A stretch of 64,000 bases of DNA from Pseudomonadales bacterium (GTDB lineage: Bacteria > Pseudomonadota > Gammaproteobacteria > Pseudomonadales > Azotimanducaceae). The position numbers and the translations under genes are program-made. The notes under the pieces are model-generated. The model was not told the origin of the DNA. It saw only the letters and a program-made list of their open reading frames with translations, and did no database searches. The stretch lies in contig WLWP01000001.1 of assembly GCA_012103505.1 (NCBI GenBank), positions 1,984,001 through 2,048,000 on the forward strand, in the 5' to 3' direction. Of this stretch, positions 16,125-24,562 are shown piece after piece (position 1 is the first letter of the stretch; each line of letters begins with the position of its first letter).

Positions 16125-17060
16125 ATGAGTAACAGTCCACCAGTCATATCGGCCAAGCAGCTCGAAACGCACGACGCTTTGATGCGCCTTGATCTAGCCT
16201 GCCGGGAATTGGGTGTCTTCTATCTCGTCGACCACGGGTTGGATGGGGTGTCGAACCTGTTCGACCAGGCGCAAAAGTTCTTCCGATTGCCGAAGAGTGA
16301 GAAGCTCACGATCAGCAGGACTCGGAACAACCCGTGGGGTTATTTCGATCACGAACTCACTAAAAACAAACCCGATTGGAAAGAGATATTCGATTTCGGT
16401 TCAGATCATGATGGCCTAACACCACGATGGCCAGATGGGCTAGTAGCATTTCGTCATTTTTGCGAGAGTCACTACCAATCCTGTGAGCAGCTTTCCTTCC
16501 AGATCCTTGCTGCAGTTTCAAAGAATCTTGGTGTTGGTGGTAGTTTCCTCTTTCATGCGTTTGAACCGGAACATTCAAGTTTTCTCCGGCTGAACTACTA
16601 CCCGCCTTGCCGAGAATTGACTCATACACCGGCGCAACAACACGCTTGTGAGGGACCGATGGGGGTGCACCACCACACTGATGCAGGGGCTCTTACCCTG
16701 TTAATGACCGACGGTAATCCTGGACTCGAAGTGTATGTACACGATCAGTGGAAACCCATCCCACATCAGCCTGGCGCCCTCATCATCAATATTGGCGACA
16801 TCATTCAGGTTTGGTCGAACGATCGATACAAAGCGCCTCTGCATCGAGTGCGCGTGACCCGGCGGCAGGAGCGCATAAGCATTCCTTTCTTTTTTAATCC
16901 TCACCACTCGTTCGACTACGCACCGTTAACCTATCGGAGAGACCAGGAACCGGCTCGCTACGGGTCTATTAACTGGGGAGAATTTCGAGCTAAACGAACT
17001 GATGGAGATTACTCCGATACAGGGGAAGAGATTCAGATCGAGCACTTCCGCATCAAGTGA
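16125..17060 (+). CDS. Isopenicillin-N-synthase-like 2OG/Fe(II) dioxygenase
   Basis: A 311-residue non-haem iron oxygenase of the isopenicillin N synthase family. The N-terminal helix region ends in LGVFYLVDHGLD. The iron triad is H184 and D186 (in HHHTDAGALTLL) with H240 in PLHRV, and R250-x-S252 (RIS) is the usual 2-oxoglutarate or substrate carboxylate clamp. The frame extends back to 16062 inside the previous gene, but ATG 16125 follows AAGGAGATAACA and is the clear start. Family members hydroxylate, desaturate or cyclise amino-acid-derived substrates. Its place behind a cysteine synthase-glutaredoxin fusion suggests a thiol or amino-acid product, which is not proven. Confidence 0.9.
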   Translation: MSNSPPVISAKQLETHDALMRLDLACRELGVFYLVDHGLDGVSNLFDQAQKFFRLPKSEKLTISRTRNNPWGYFDHELTKNKPDWKEIFDFGSDHDGLTPRWPDGLVAFRHFCESHYQSCEQLSFQILAAVSKNLGVGGSFLFHAFEPEHSSFLRLNYYPPCRELTHTPAQQHACEGPMGVHHHTDAGALTLLMTDGNPGLEVYVHDQWKPIPHQPGALIINIGDIIQVWSNDRYKAPLHRVRVTRRQERISIPFFFNPHHSFDYAPLTYRRDQEPARYGSINWGEFRAKRTDGDYSDTGEEIQIEHFRIK

Positions 17061-17092
17061 ACAAAGTGCGCAGCCGATAATAGGAAATCATC

Positions 17093-17581
17093 ATGGCATT
17101 CATAAACGAGGCGACCCACGCGACCACCGATCCCCACACCCAACGCGTCTATGCGCGCCAAACGAGGGCGTTTGGTTACCTACCTAACTATGCGCCGTTG
17201 TTTAGCCATAGACCTGAAGTGATAGATCGATGGTCTGATCTGCAAAAGTCTATGCGTGCCAACATGTCTGTACGCGTCTTTGAGCTTGTCACTCTTGCCG
17301 CTGCGATTGCTCTGAAAAGTTCTTACTGCGCCTTGGCGCACAGCGCCGCGTTGCGGAAGGAGTTTTCAGACAAAGAAATCGTAGGATTGGTATCCGGAAA
17401 GCACAAATCAATTGTTAGCGAGGCAGAAGCTGCCGCGATGGACTATGCAGCCCAGGTAGCGAAGGACGCGAACGCAGTCACAATCTCTGCGATAGAGCGG
17501 CTCCGAAAAACCGGGTTCAGTGACGCAGAAATATTTGATATCGCGGCAGTTGCTGCGGGGCGAGCGTTTTTTCGAAACTAG
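17093..17581 (+). CDS. AhpD/carboxymuconolactone-decarboxylase-like protein, 3' end frameshifted
   Basis: A 162-residue product of the peroxidase-related branch of the CMD/AhpD fold. The active-site helix reads LKSSYCALAHSAAL (C79, H83), with a single cysteine where classical AhpD has CxxC. The reading frame stops at TAG 17579-17581, right after RAFFRN. Family members continue with a stretch of the type RAFFSKLVEGLGA, and exactly that is found in the +1 frame from the six-T run at 17567-17572 to TAG at 17680-17682. One T therefore appears to be missing. It follows the IPNS-like gene by 32 bases, with a ribosome site AGGAAATCATC. It probably detoxifies peroxides or acts in the same pathway. 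Confidence 0.85.
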   Translation: MAFINEATHATTDPHTQRVYARQTRAFGYLPNYAPLFSHRPEVIDRWSDLQKSMRANMSVRVFELVTLAAAIALKSSYCALAHSAALRKEFSDKEIVGLVSGKHKSIVSEAEAAAMDYAAQVAKDANAVTISAIERLRKTGFSDAEIFDIAAVAAGRAFFRN

Positions 17582-17682
17582 TTGAAGGATTGGGCGCACT
17601 TCCTGACTCTGACTATCACAAGTTGCCAGCTGACCTGGTTGAGGTTTGCGAGCTAGGACGACATATCGACTCTGAAGCTTAG
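17567..17682 (+). other. Out-of-frame 3' tail of the AhpD-like gene
   Basis: Reading on from the T run in the +1 frame gives SKLVEGLGALPDSDYHKLP and then ADLVEVCELGRHIDSEA before a stop. This is the expected C-terminal tail of peroxidase-related CMD proteins. It supports a one-base deletion in the homopolymer, a sequencing error, or less likely slippage. Confidence 0.7.
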
Positions 17683-17728
17683 CGTTCGCCACAAGCTTAG
17701 CGTTCGCCATTTGCGTAGCGTTCCTCAT
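17675..17728. repeat. 18-bp direct repeat, three copies, at the end of the AhpD-like tail
   Basis: AAGCTTAGCGTTCGCCAC at 17675 is followed directly by an almost identical copy (17693-17710) and a diverged third (17711-17728). The first copy includes the stop codon of the out-of-frame tail. It fills the gap to the convergent DUF1971 gene. Function is unknown; it looks like replication-slippage duplication. Confidence 0.85.
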
Positions 17729-17739
17729 ATAGAAGAGCT

Positions 17740-18015
17740 TTACTTAAAAAACTCAACAAAGAAACGCACGGGACCCATCGGTTCAACTTCATGCAAGACT
17801 TCAGGTTCCACAACGCCAGAGTGGTCTGGGTCGAGTTCATATTGCTCATTCTCAGATTGCAGAATGCGATAGTGAAGCTTTCCTGAAAGAACCACTATTT
17901 TGCCCCACGTGCCTGCCTTGGTTTGGTGCGCTCTCAGCAAACCTATGGGGACCGAGGTCTCATCAAACGTAGGCGTTTTCTTATAGAACCGACAAGTATT
18001 AGGGATGTCCTTCAA
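17740..18015 (-). CDS. DUF1971 (YeaR/TehB-N-like) cupin protein
   Basis: A 91-residue single-domain protein of DUF1971, the small beta-barrel found in YeaR and fused to tellurite-resistance methyltransferase TehB. The pattern is clear: FYKKTPTFDETSVPIGLLRAH, TKAGTWGKIVVLSGKLHYRI, then HSGVVEPEVLHEVEP and FFVEFF. Its ATG at 18015 overlaps the stop of the large regulator by 4 bases (ATGA), so translation is probably coupled. E. coli YeaR responds to nitrate and nitric oxide; whether that holds here is unknown. The convergent redox operon and upstream regulator suggest a stress role. Confidence 0.88.
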   Translation of the reverse strand: MKDIPNTCRFYKKTPTFDETSVPIGLLRAHQTKAGTWGKIVVLSGKLHYRILQSENEQYELDPDHSGVVEPEVLHEVEPMGPVRFFVEFFK

Positions 18016-20495
18016 GTTGGATTGGTATCAATTTCTAGGAGCCAACTTAGGGCTTCGTGTCCAATAGCGTCTAGCCCATCTTCGACCTCTTCTCTTGGCA
18101 ACTTGACGATATCGAGTAATTGTCTGTAGAGCGCGATGGTATGAAAAGTCTGCTGCGGACTACGCGCAAATTTCACGGCAGAGAGCCATCGCCCAGCACG
18201 CTCTGTATCGCCTTGTCGATTGGCGATAACAATCGCGGGAATAAGCAGATCCGGCCAGGGGCTGAGCCCTGCTCTTTTCAAGCGTGTTTCGACCTCAAGA
18301 CACAGCTGTACGGCGCGTAACGGATCTTCAGTCGCAAGAGCCGAAGCAAGCAACATCGTTGCTCCCCAAAGACTATGTGCTTCGGGATGTTGTAATAGTT
18401 TGTTTGCCCAGCTAAACGCTTCCGCCGGTGCTGTAAAGACCCGTGATGCGATGAGCGCGCACGTTGCGTTGTAAGATGGATTATCAATCCCATCTGCGAT
18501 GTCACCTTTGCGAGCGATAAGTTGCTCAGCCAAGGTCACCGCATCGTCATATTCAGTAGCAATGACCCGCGTCCATATCTGATATATCTGCACTAAATCC
18601 TGTGTCGGCTCGTGACCACTTGTTTCCGCGATCTGCACCGCCTCTACTAATTGCTCTTTTGCCAAACTAGGATTCGTAAAATTGTTCGTCAGCGAAGTAA
18701 GGATAAGCGCACCAGAGACTCGAGTCGGTTCGCCGAACTCCCGACACATATCCAAATTGATAGCTGCATGTTCTGCTAATAGTCTCGGATTACGTGAAAC
18801 CTGGGCACAAAGCGCGGCAGTGCCATGCAGCTTGCTGAGGATAAAACGATCTTCTGTCGAGTTGATGTAGTACTCAACCCTTTTTAGCTTGGCCATGGCT
18901 CGCGCACCGTCGTCGAGCTGGATCATTAGGCCTACCGCACAACAGACATCTATGGCATCTCTGTTTCGATCGATTGTTTCAAAATATAGTTCCGCAGTAG
19001 TGATGTCCGCATAGTGCTCGCTACACCACTTCGCCTGTGCGAAGCTATGGAGATGATCTTCTGGATAATCACCGAGGCTTCGAAGGCACCATTCCGCATG
19101 TCTCAGTGCATTTTCTTGCCTCAGATCAACCGACAACTTCTCCAGTGCAAAGAGTCGAACAGTCTCGAGTAGTCGCCACCAAGCCCCAGGACGGGAGGTT
19201 CGGCTAAGTAAACATAGCTCTACCAATCGTGACATCGCAAACGAAATCCCATTTGGAAGCTCGCCGTCGAAAACATCTTCTATATCGGCAATTGTAAATT
19301 GACCGGGGAAAACAGCCAGCTGACCTAACAACCTCTGCTCCTCTTCATCTAACAATTGCCAAGTGTTTTCCACCACCCGAATAAGGCTCTCTTGCCGATG
19401 ACTACCCTCGCGTTGTCGCCCAGCAAGGAGTTCGAATCTTCTATCCAAACGGTCGGCCAGTTCATCGAGCGTGAGCTGTTTCAGCTGTGCGGCGGCAAGC
19501 TCTATAGCCAACGGCAGGCCATCGAGACGTGTACAGATCTTCCGAACCAGTTCGGGATCCAACACATCGCCAGGCAATCCGTGTCTCTGGGCGGTCAGAT
19601 TAAAAAGCTCAACCGCGGCCGAAGGTCCCTCATCGCTTTCGACTGGTAGCGGATCAAGAAAGAACCTCAGTTCATCCGCGAGATCGATCGGGTCACGGCT
19701 GGTAACAAGAAAGTCAGGCGCTTCAGTGTGCTCTAGATAGAAATCCAACGCTGCCGCAACTTCATCTTCGATGTGTTCACAATTGTCTAGGATGAACAAC
19801 ACCTTGCTATCGCGAACGACGTTGGCGATTTCCGAACGCGACTCGGAACCTTGTACACCAACGCCCATTGCTGACGCCATCGCCGTATCCACTCCCGTGC
19901 CATCGCGCACCGGCACTAGATCGATAAACCAAACCCCGTCTGGATACCGGTCTTGCACTGCTCGACCAACCGCTTTGGCTAAACGCGTTTTACCTGTTCC
20001 GCCAATCCCGAGTAAGGAAACCAATCTATATTTCTCAAATTCTACGATGCAGCGGCTGAGTTCTGCATCACGTCCAATCAACTTGGTCCGCTCGTAGCCA
20101 AGATTGCTCGATCGAATTGGGGAGCTGGCGGGTGTGGCGGTGAGCGTCGTATTAGTCGTGCCACCAACCGTGACTGGAACTACAAAGCGATAACCCCGCC
20201 CGTGCACGGTTTTGATAAATCGTTGGTTGCGTCCGTCGTCGCCAAGAGCACGCCGCAAGGCCTTAATCTGCGTCGACACTGCCGACTCACTCACAAAGCG
20301 ATGGCCCCACAGCTCATCTAGTAACTCATCCTTTGTAACGAGCACATCGCAATGCTGGACAAAGTAGCCTAGTAGGGTCATGACCTGAGGTTCGACACTG
20401 ACCTCGCCTTCCGGCGAGCGCAGAGTGAAAGCCGCGAGATCGAGGTCAAATTGATCAAACGAATACGTTTGCGCCCGGACCTGAGTTGAGGTCAA
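18012..20495 (-). CDS. Winged-helix/STAND-ATPase transcriptional regulator (copy A)
   Basis: An 827-residue regulator. Residues about 11-107 form an OmpR-type winged-helix DNA-binding domain (VSVEPQVMTLLGYFV, DELLDELWGHRFVSESAVSTQI, VHGRGYRFV). Next is a STAND/NB-ARC-like ATPase with Walker A GIGGTGKT (163-170) and a Walker-B-like ILDNCEH. Then comes LDGLPLAIELAAAQL and a long C-terminal helical-repeat region. No receiver domain or membrane segment is present, so the signal is probably an intracellular ligand sensed by the repeats. It is a close paralog of the next gene upstream and is translationally coupled to DUF1971. Targets are unknown; the neighbouring catabolic and redox genes are candidates. 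Confidence 0.9.
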   Translation of the reverse strand: MTSTQVRAQTYSFDQFDLDLAAFTLRSPEGEVSVEPQVMTLLGYFVQHCDVLVTKDELLDELWGHRFVSESAVSTQIKALRRALGDDGRNQRFIKTVHGRGYRFVVPVTVGGTTNTTLTATPASSPIRSSNLGYERTKLIGRDAELSRCIVEFEKYRLVSLLGIGGTGKTRLAKAVGRAVQDRYPDGVWFIDLVPVRDGTGVDTAMASAMGVGVQGSESRSEIANVVRDSKVLFILDNCEHIEDEVAAALDFYLEHTEAPDFLVTSRDPIDLADELRFFLDPLPVESDEGPSAAVELFNLTAQRHGLPGDVLDPELVRKICTRLDGLPLAIELAAAQLKQLTLDELADRLDRRFELLAGRQREGSHRQESLIRVVENTWQLLDEEEQRLLGQLAVFPGQFTIADIEDVFDGELPNGISFAMSRLVELCLLSRTSRPGAWWRLLETVRLFALEKLSVDLRQENALRHAEWCLRSLGDYPEDHLHSFAQAKWCSEHYADITTAELYFETIDRNRDAIDVCCAVGLMIQLDDGARAMAKLKRVEYYINSTEDRFILSKLHGTAALCAQVSRNPRLLAEHAAINLDMCREFGEPTRVSGALILTSLTNNFTNPSLAKEQLVEAVQIAETSGHEPTQDLVQIYQIWTRVIATEYDDAVTLAEQLIARKGDIADGIDNPSYNATCALIASRVFTAPAEAFSWANKLLQHPEAHSLWGATMLLASALATEDPLRAVQLCLEVETRLKRAGLSPWPDLLIPAIVIANRQGDTERAGRWLSAVKFARSPQQTFHTIALYRQLLDIVKLPREEVEDGLDAIGHEALSWLLEIDTNPT

Positions 20496-20578
20496 GAAGT
20501 TATCCCGTCTGTTCTTGGCACTGCGCTCATCCTAACAGATAGCTTGATCACAGCTGCGGCCTCTTAACTTCCGTCATA

Positions 20579-23029
20579 TCACGAAGCTGCGCTTTGCCAC
20601 CATGCTGTGACCTCCGCCCGAACATCATCGAGGCTTGGCGCCGTTTGCCGTGTGTAGGCGCCAATACCTACCATATCGTACAGACGCCGATAGATCGTAA
20701 TGGTGTGGTACATCTGAATCGGGATGCCCCCATAGCGAATAGCGGCAAGCCATTTTCGACCGAGCTCTAACTGATCTGATCTAATCGCAGCAACTGCCGC
20801 GGTAACCAACAGATCCGGGAATTCATCGCGCATCGCTCGATTCAGAAGCGCTTTCGTATCCAGGCACTGTTCAGCCGAAGTTGCAAATTTGCCGTTACTA
20901 GCGTCCACGCAAGCCGCTAGATTCTTGATTCCCCAGAATCGATCCACTGCAGGAAAGGACGCGATCCGTTCCAACCATCGTAGAGCATCGTCGGGCGCAT
21001 CGACCATGGCGCACGTGACAAGAATTCCAACACAATTATACGCAGGGTTATCGATCTTCGTAGGCGTCTGGTCAAATCTGCGGACGATCTTTTCTGCAAG
21101 CTCCCGAGCGCGCTCCAATTCTCTGCCCACAGCCAACTGCCAAGCCGTGTAGCACTCTCCCGTGTCGATGAGTGACTGGTTTGAGGTCTCACGACCAATC
21201 TCAACCAGTTCGGCAAGTTGCTCGTATGCCGCATCAGGGTCAACAAAACCTGTAGTCAGAGACTTCATCAAGAGCGCATTTCCAAGCAGGGCACGATCAT
21301 CCAACTCCCTTGCCAACACAAGATATGCATCAGTATGTTCAAGTAAACGCTCCGGAGCTCTATTAGCCTGCGCGCAAAGCCCAGCAATCGCATGCAACCG
21401 GGCACGCCAATAAGCGTCTGGTGAGTCTTGCAGGTAGGTTTCCGCACGGCTCAGTTTTTCACGGGCTCTCGCACCATCATCCAATTGCACCATCAGGCCG
21501 GTCCCTGCACAGATCGCATAGCCATCTTGGAGCCTTCCTTGACGCACAAACCAGTTCTCCGACGCTTCCAAGTCAACATAGTGATCTAAGCACCATTCGG
21601 CCTGGCTTAAATTGTCCAGCTGATCATCTGGGAATTGACCAAGTTTTCGCAAACACCACTCGGCATGGCGTTGACTATTTGCGGTGATAACAGTTGTGGG
21701 CACCTCCTCTTTGGCAAAAATCCGAACCGTTTCCAACAGCCGCCACCACCCACCTTTGCCAGAGCTTCTTTGTACGAGACCCAAATCAACCAAGCGCGCA
21801 AAGCCTGCCGAATTCCCAACGATTTCTTCAACACTGACAACTTGGAAGACCGATGGAAAAACCGCAAGTTGCCCCAAGAGAGCCTGTTCTGACCCAGCCA
21901 ACATATCCCAAGTATCTCGCAGAACATTCAATAGATTGGTCTGGCGCCCTGCCGAATGTCGTTCGCGTCCAGCAAGTAGTTCGAACCGTCTCTCCAAGCG
22001 ATCGTGCAACTCCTCAACAGTTAAGTGACGCAACTGCGCTGCGGCCAATTCAATCGCCAATGGAAGTCCGTCAAGTCCAGCACAAATGGCATCAACCAGG
22101 TTTTCTGGCGCATCGATCAGGCTGACACCATGTCGTTCTGCAGTTGTGGTAAACAGTTGGACGGCCGGCGCAGAACCATCGACTCGGTGAACAGCCAATG
22201 GTTCAAGGTAAGAACGGTGTTCGTCGATCAGATCAAGTGGATCACGACTAGTTGCCAAGAACTTAGGCATCGCAGTGAATTCAAGAAAATCATTGAGTAG
22301 TTCGTGCGTCTCGGCACGCAGATGCTCGCAATTGTCAAAGATCAATAAGAGTTCACGGTCGCGAATTGCTTCAATCAATTGAGGACGGACTTCGGCGGCC
22401 TCGAGAGCCAGACCAAAAATGTCAGCGACTGCAGTCTCTAGAGCCTCAATGCCGGTCAATGGAACAAGATCGACAAACCAAACCCCATCCGGAAACTGAC
22501 CAAGCATTTCTCTACCCGCACGGCAGGCTAGCCTGGTTTTACCGATGCCACCAATACCCAGAACTGACGTCAACCGATTGTGCGTCACTAGCTTTTGAAG
22601 GTCAGCGAGATCCTTTTCACGACCCAAAAGTTGGGTCCGCTCGCGAGGGAGATTGTGCGACGCCGCACTGGCTTTTGGTTCCGTGGGTGTCGCAACCTCG
22701 CTCTTTATCTCAGCGACAAATTTGTACCCCCGCCCACGAACGGTTTGAACGATCTTCTGTTGCTGACCGTCGTCCCCAACCGCCCTCCGAAGAGATTTGA
22801 CTTGGGTTGATAGTGCGGACTCGCTTACAAATCTATGGCCCCACAATTCGTCTAGAAGCTCATCTTTTGTTACGAGGCGTCCTTGATGTCGAACTAGATA
22901 GGCAAGCAATGCAAAAACTTGAGGCTCTATGGCGACTATCTCTCCACGAAGGGATAACTCAAATGCATCAAGATTTACTTCGTAGTCACCGAACTCAAAT
23001 TTTTGCACTGTGTCAGAGGTCTGGCTCAA
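20579..23029 (-). CDS. Winged-helix/STAND-ATPase transcriptional regulator (copy B)
   Basis: An 816-residue paralog of the downstream regulator with the same architecture. The winged helix is in residues about 10-108, with the recognition region DELLDELWGHRFVSESALSTQV almost identical to copy A. Walker A GIGGIGKT is at 158-165, followed by IFDNCEHL, LDGLPLAIELAAAQL and a helical-repeat C-terminus. The start is a TTG at 23029; the nearest upstream ATG runs into a stop. Near-identical recognition helices with diverged C-terminal halves suggest that both copies bind similar DNA but sense different signals (inference). It is divergent from a Rieske oxygenase gene, across a gap holding a 12-bp direct repeat. 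Confidence 0.9.
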   Translation of the reverse strand: MSQTSDTVQKFEFGDYEVNLDAFELSLRGEIVAIEPQVFALLAYLVRHQGRLVTKDELLDELWGHRFVSESALSTQVKSLRRAVGDDGQQQKIVQTVRGRGYKFVAEIKSEVATPTEPKASAASHNLPRERTQLLGREKDLADLQKLVTHNRLTSVLGIGGIGKTRLACRAGREMLGQFPDGVWFVDLVPLTGIEALETAVADIFGLALEAAEVRPQLIEAIRDRELLLIFDNCEHLRAETHELLNDFLEFTAMPKFLATSRDPLDLIDEHRSYLEPLAVHRVDGSAPAVQLFTTTAERHGVSLIDAPENLVDAICAGLDGLPLAIELAAAQLRHLTVEELHDRLERRFELLAGRERHSAGRQTNLLNVLRDTWDMLAGSEQALLGQLAVFPSVFQVVSVEEIVGNSAGFARLVDLGLVQRSSGKGGWWRLLETVRIFAKEEVPTTVITANSQRHAEWCLRKLGQFPDDQLDNLSQAEWCLDHYVDLEASENWFVRQGRLQDGYAICAGTGLMVQLDDGARAREKLSRAETYLQDSPDAYWRARLHAIAGLCAQANRAPERLLEHTDAYLVLARELDDRALLGNALLMKSLTTGFVDPDAAYEQLAELVEIGRETSNQSLIDTGECYTAWQLAVGRELERARELAEKIVRRFDQTPTKIDNPAYNCVGILVTCAMVDAPDDALRWLERIASFPAVDRFWGIKNLAACVDASNGKFATSAEQCLDTKALLNRAMRDEFPDLLVTAAVAAIRSDQLELGRKWLAAIRYGGIPIQMYHTITIYRRLYDMVGIGAYTRQTAPSLDDVRAEVTAWWQSAAS

Positions 23030-23111
23030 TCTACGCTCTTGTCATCTCGGTGTGTTATGGCGCTGAATGCGTCTTACTACTTATAGCGTAACCAAAACAC
23101 TGTGGATCCTT

Positions 23112-23137
23112 TACGTCAATTGGGGTACGTCAATTGG
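23112..23137. promoter_or_regulatory. 12-bp direct repeat in the regulator/Rieske divergent region
   Basis: TACGTCAATTGG occurs at 23112-23123 and again at 23126-23137, a period of 14. On the minus strand each copy contains TTGACG, a -35-like word. On the plus strand a TTGGTC overlaps the second copy, with a TTTACT 16 bases on. Winged-helix regulators of the OmpR type usually bind direct repeats, so this is a candidate operator for the adjacent regulator. Confidence 0.5.
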
Positions 23138-23192
23138 TCACAGAGGCTTTGATCTTTTACTCTCCCCCCGGGTACTTATCTTCAGGTGTTCA

Positions 23193-24560
23193 ATGACGAA
23201 ATCAAATTCTATAGATACGCGCGGCGTAGCACGATCCTCAGGACCTTCTTATCAGTCGGTCATCGCGAGTGACCGAGTCGCAGCACCCAGCGTCCTAAGT
23301 GAAGTCGCCTATGAGTGGATCGATAACGATGAGATAGACATAGCTCGCTATGTCAGTCAGGAATACCACGACCTAGAAGCAGCACGCTTGTGGCCAAAGA
23401 CCTGGCAGATGGCGTGTCGTCTTGAACACATACCCAATGTCGGTGATTTTTATGTGTATGAGGTCTGCGATGTCTCTCTCATCGTCGTGCGATCAAGTGA
23501 TCATGAAGTCCGCGCATTCCACAATAGTTGTTTGCATCGAGGCACCGCTCTCGCCGAAGGCTCCGGCAACAAACAGCTAATCAAATGCCCTTTCCACGGT
23601 TTTACGTGGGGACTCGATGGTCAGTTTAAAGGCATGCCAGCGCAGTGGGATTTTCCACACATCGATCGAGATGACTTCTGCCTCCCTGAAGCTAAAGTCG
23701 CCTTGTGGGGTGGATTTGTCATGGTCAATCCGGACAGTTCTGCTACCCCGTTCGAAGATTATGCGGCGCCTCTTACTGACCACTTTAAACCCTACCCACA
23801 AGAAGATCGGTACCTAGCACATCACGCCTGCCAAGTTGTCGATGCGAACTGGAAGGCAACACAGGAGGCGTTCATGGAGGGCTATCACGTATCGACGACT
23901 CACCCTCATACACTGCGTTTCGCCAACGATCTTGACTGCGCGTATGACATCTTAGGCAGTAATGTGTCCCGTCTACTTCAAGCGGTCGGTATCCCAGCCA
24001 ACCATCTCATCGATGAAGTGAGCCAAGCTGAAGTTGCTTCGACAATGCAGAAAATGTTGCCCAAGGACCACCGACAAACCGTGCCTGAAGATGTGGATGC
24101 CCGCGCGTGGCTTAGCGATCGCTTTCGAGCTTCTCTGTCGGAACAGTGGCGGTGTGATCTATCGCATACGTCGGATGCCGAGATGTTGGACAGTATCCAG
24201 TACTTCCTGTTCCCGAATTTCTCGCCGTGGGGGGGTTACGCTATCCCGATCACCTATCGGTTTCGTCCATGGCAGAACGATCCGAATAAATCTCTTATGG
24301 AGATCATGCGACTCCACCCCATTCCTAGAGACGGTGAATTCGTAACAGCACAAGCTCACTGGCTCGAGCCGGGTGAATCTTGGGCTAACGCCCCGGGTTT
24401 CGAACAACTAGGCATAGTCATCGATCAAGACATGGCAAATCTACCTCTGGTGCAGAAAGGTCTGCGCGCGGCGAAACAGAAAAATCTCAATCTGAGCGAC
24501 TACCAAGAGGTCCGGCTACGACACTTCCACCAGCGCTTGAACGAGACGCTTGCCGATTGA
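23193..24560 (+). CDS. Rieske aromatic-ring-hydroxylating oxygenase alpha subunit
   Basis: A 455-residue Rieske non-haem iron oxygenase. The [2Fe-2S] motif is C113-x-H115 and C132-x2-H135 (CLHRG, CPFHGFTWG). The mononuclear iron site is EGYHVSTTHPH, with H232 and H237. The frame opens at 23067, but the ATG at 23193 follows CAGGTGTT and yields the natural protein. No beta subunit or reductase is next to it, so it is probably a homomeric type needing a separate ferredoxin or reductase. It ends 2 bases from the convergent quinoprotein gene. Substrate may be an aromatic acid, steroid or quaternary amine; this cannot be told from the sequence alone. Confidence 0.9.
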   Translation: MTKSNSIDTRGVARSSGPSYQSVIASDRVAAPSVLSEVAYEWIDNDEIDIARYVSQEYHDLEAARLWPKTWQMACRLEHIPNVGDFYVYEVCDVSLIVVRSSDHEVRAFHNSCLHRGTALAEGSGNKQLIKCPFHGFTWGLDGQFKGMPAQWDFPHIDRDDFCLPEAKVALWGGFVMVNPDSSATPFEDYAAPLTDHFKPYPQEDRYLAHHACQVVDANWKATQEAFMEGYHVSTTHPHTLRFANDLDCAYDILGSNVSRLLQAVGIPANHLIDEVSQAEVASTMQKMLPKDHRQTVPEDVDARAWLSDRFRASLSEQWRCDLSHTSDAEMLDSIQYFLFPNFSPWGGYAIPITYRFRPWQNDPNKSLMEIMRLHPIPRDGEFVTAQAHWLEPGESWANAPGFEQLGIVIDQDMANLPLVQKGLRAAKQKNLNLSDYQEVRLRHFHQRLNETLAD

Positions 24561-24562
24561 GC

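Noticed and set aside
22366..22800. 144-codon plus-strand frame inside regulator B
   Set aside because: It is antisense to the ATPase domain of a well-supported regulator and shows no motif or start signal.
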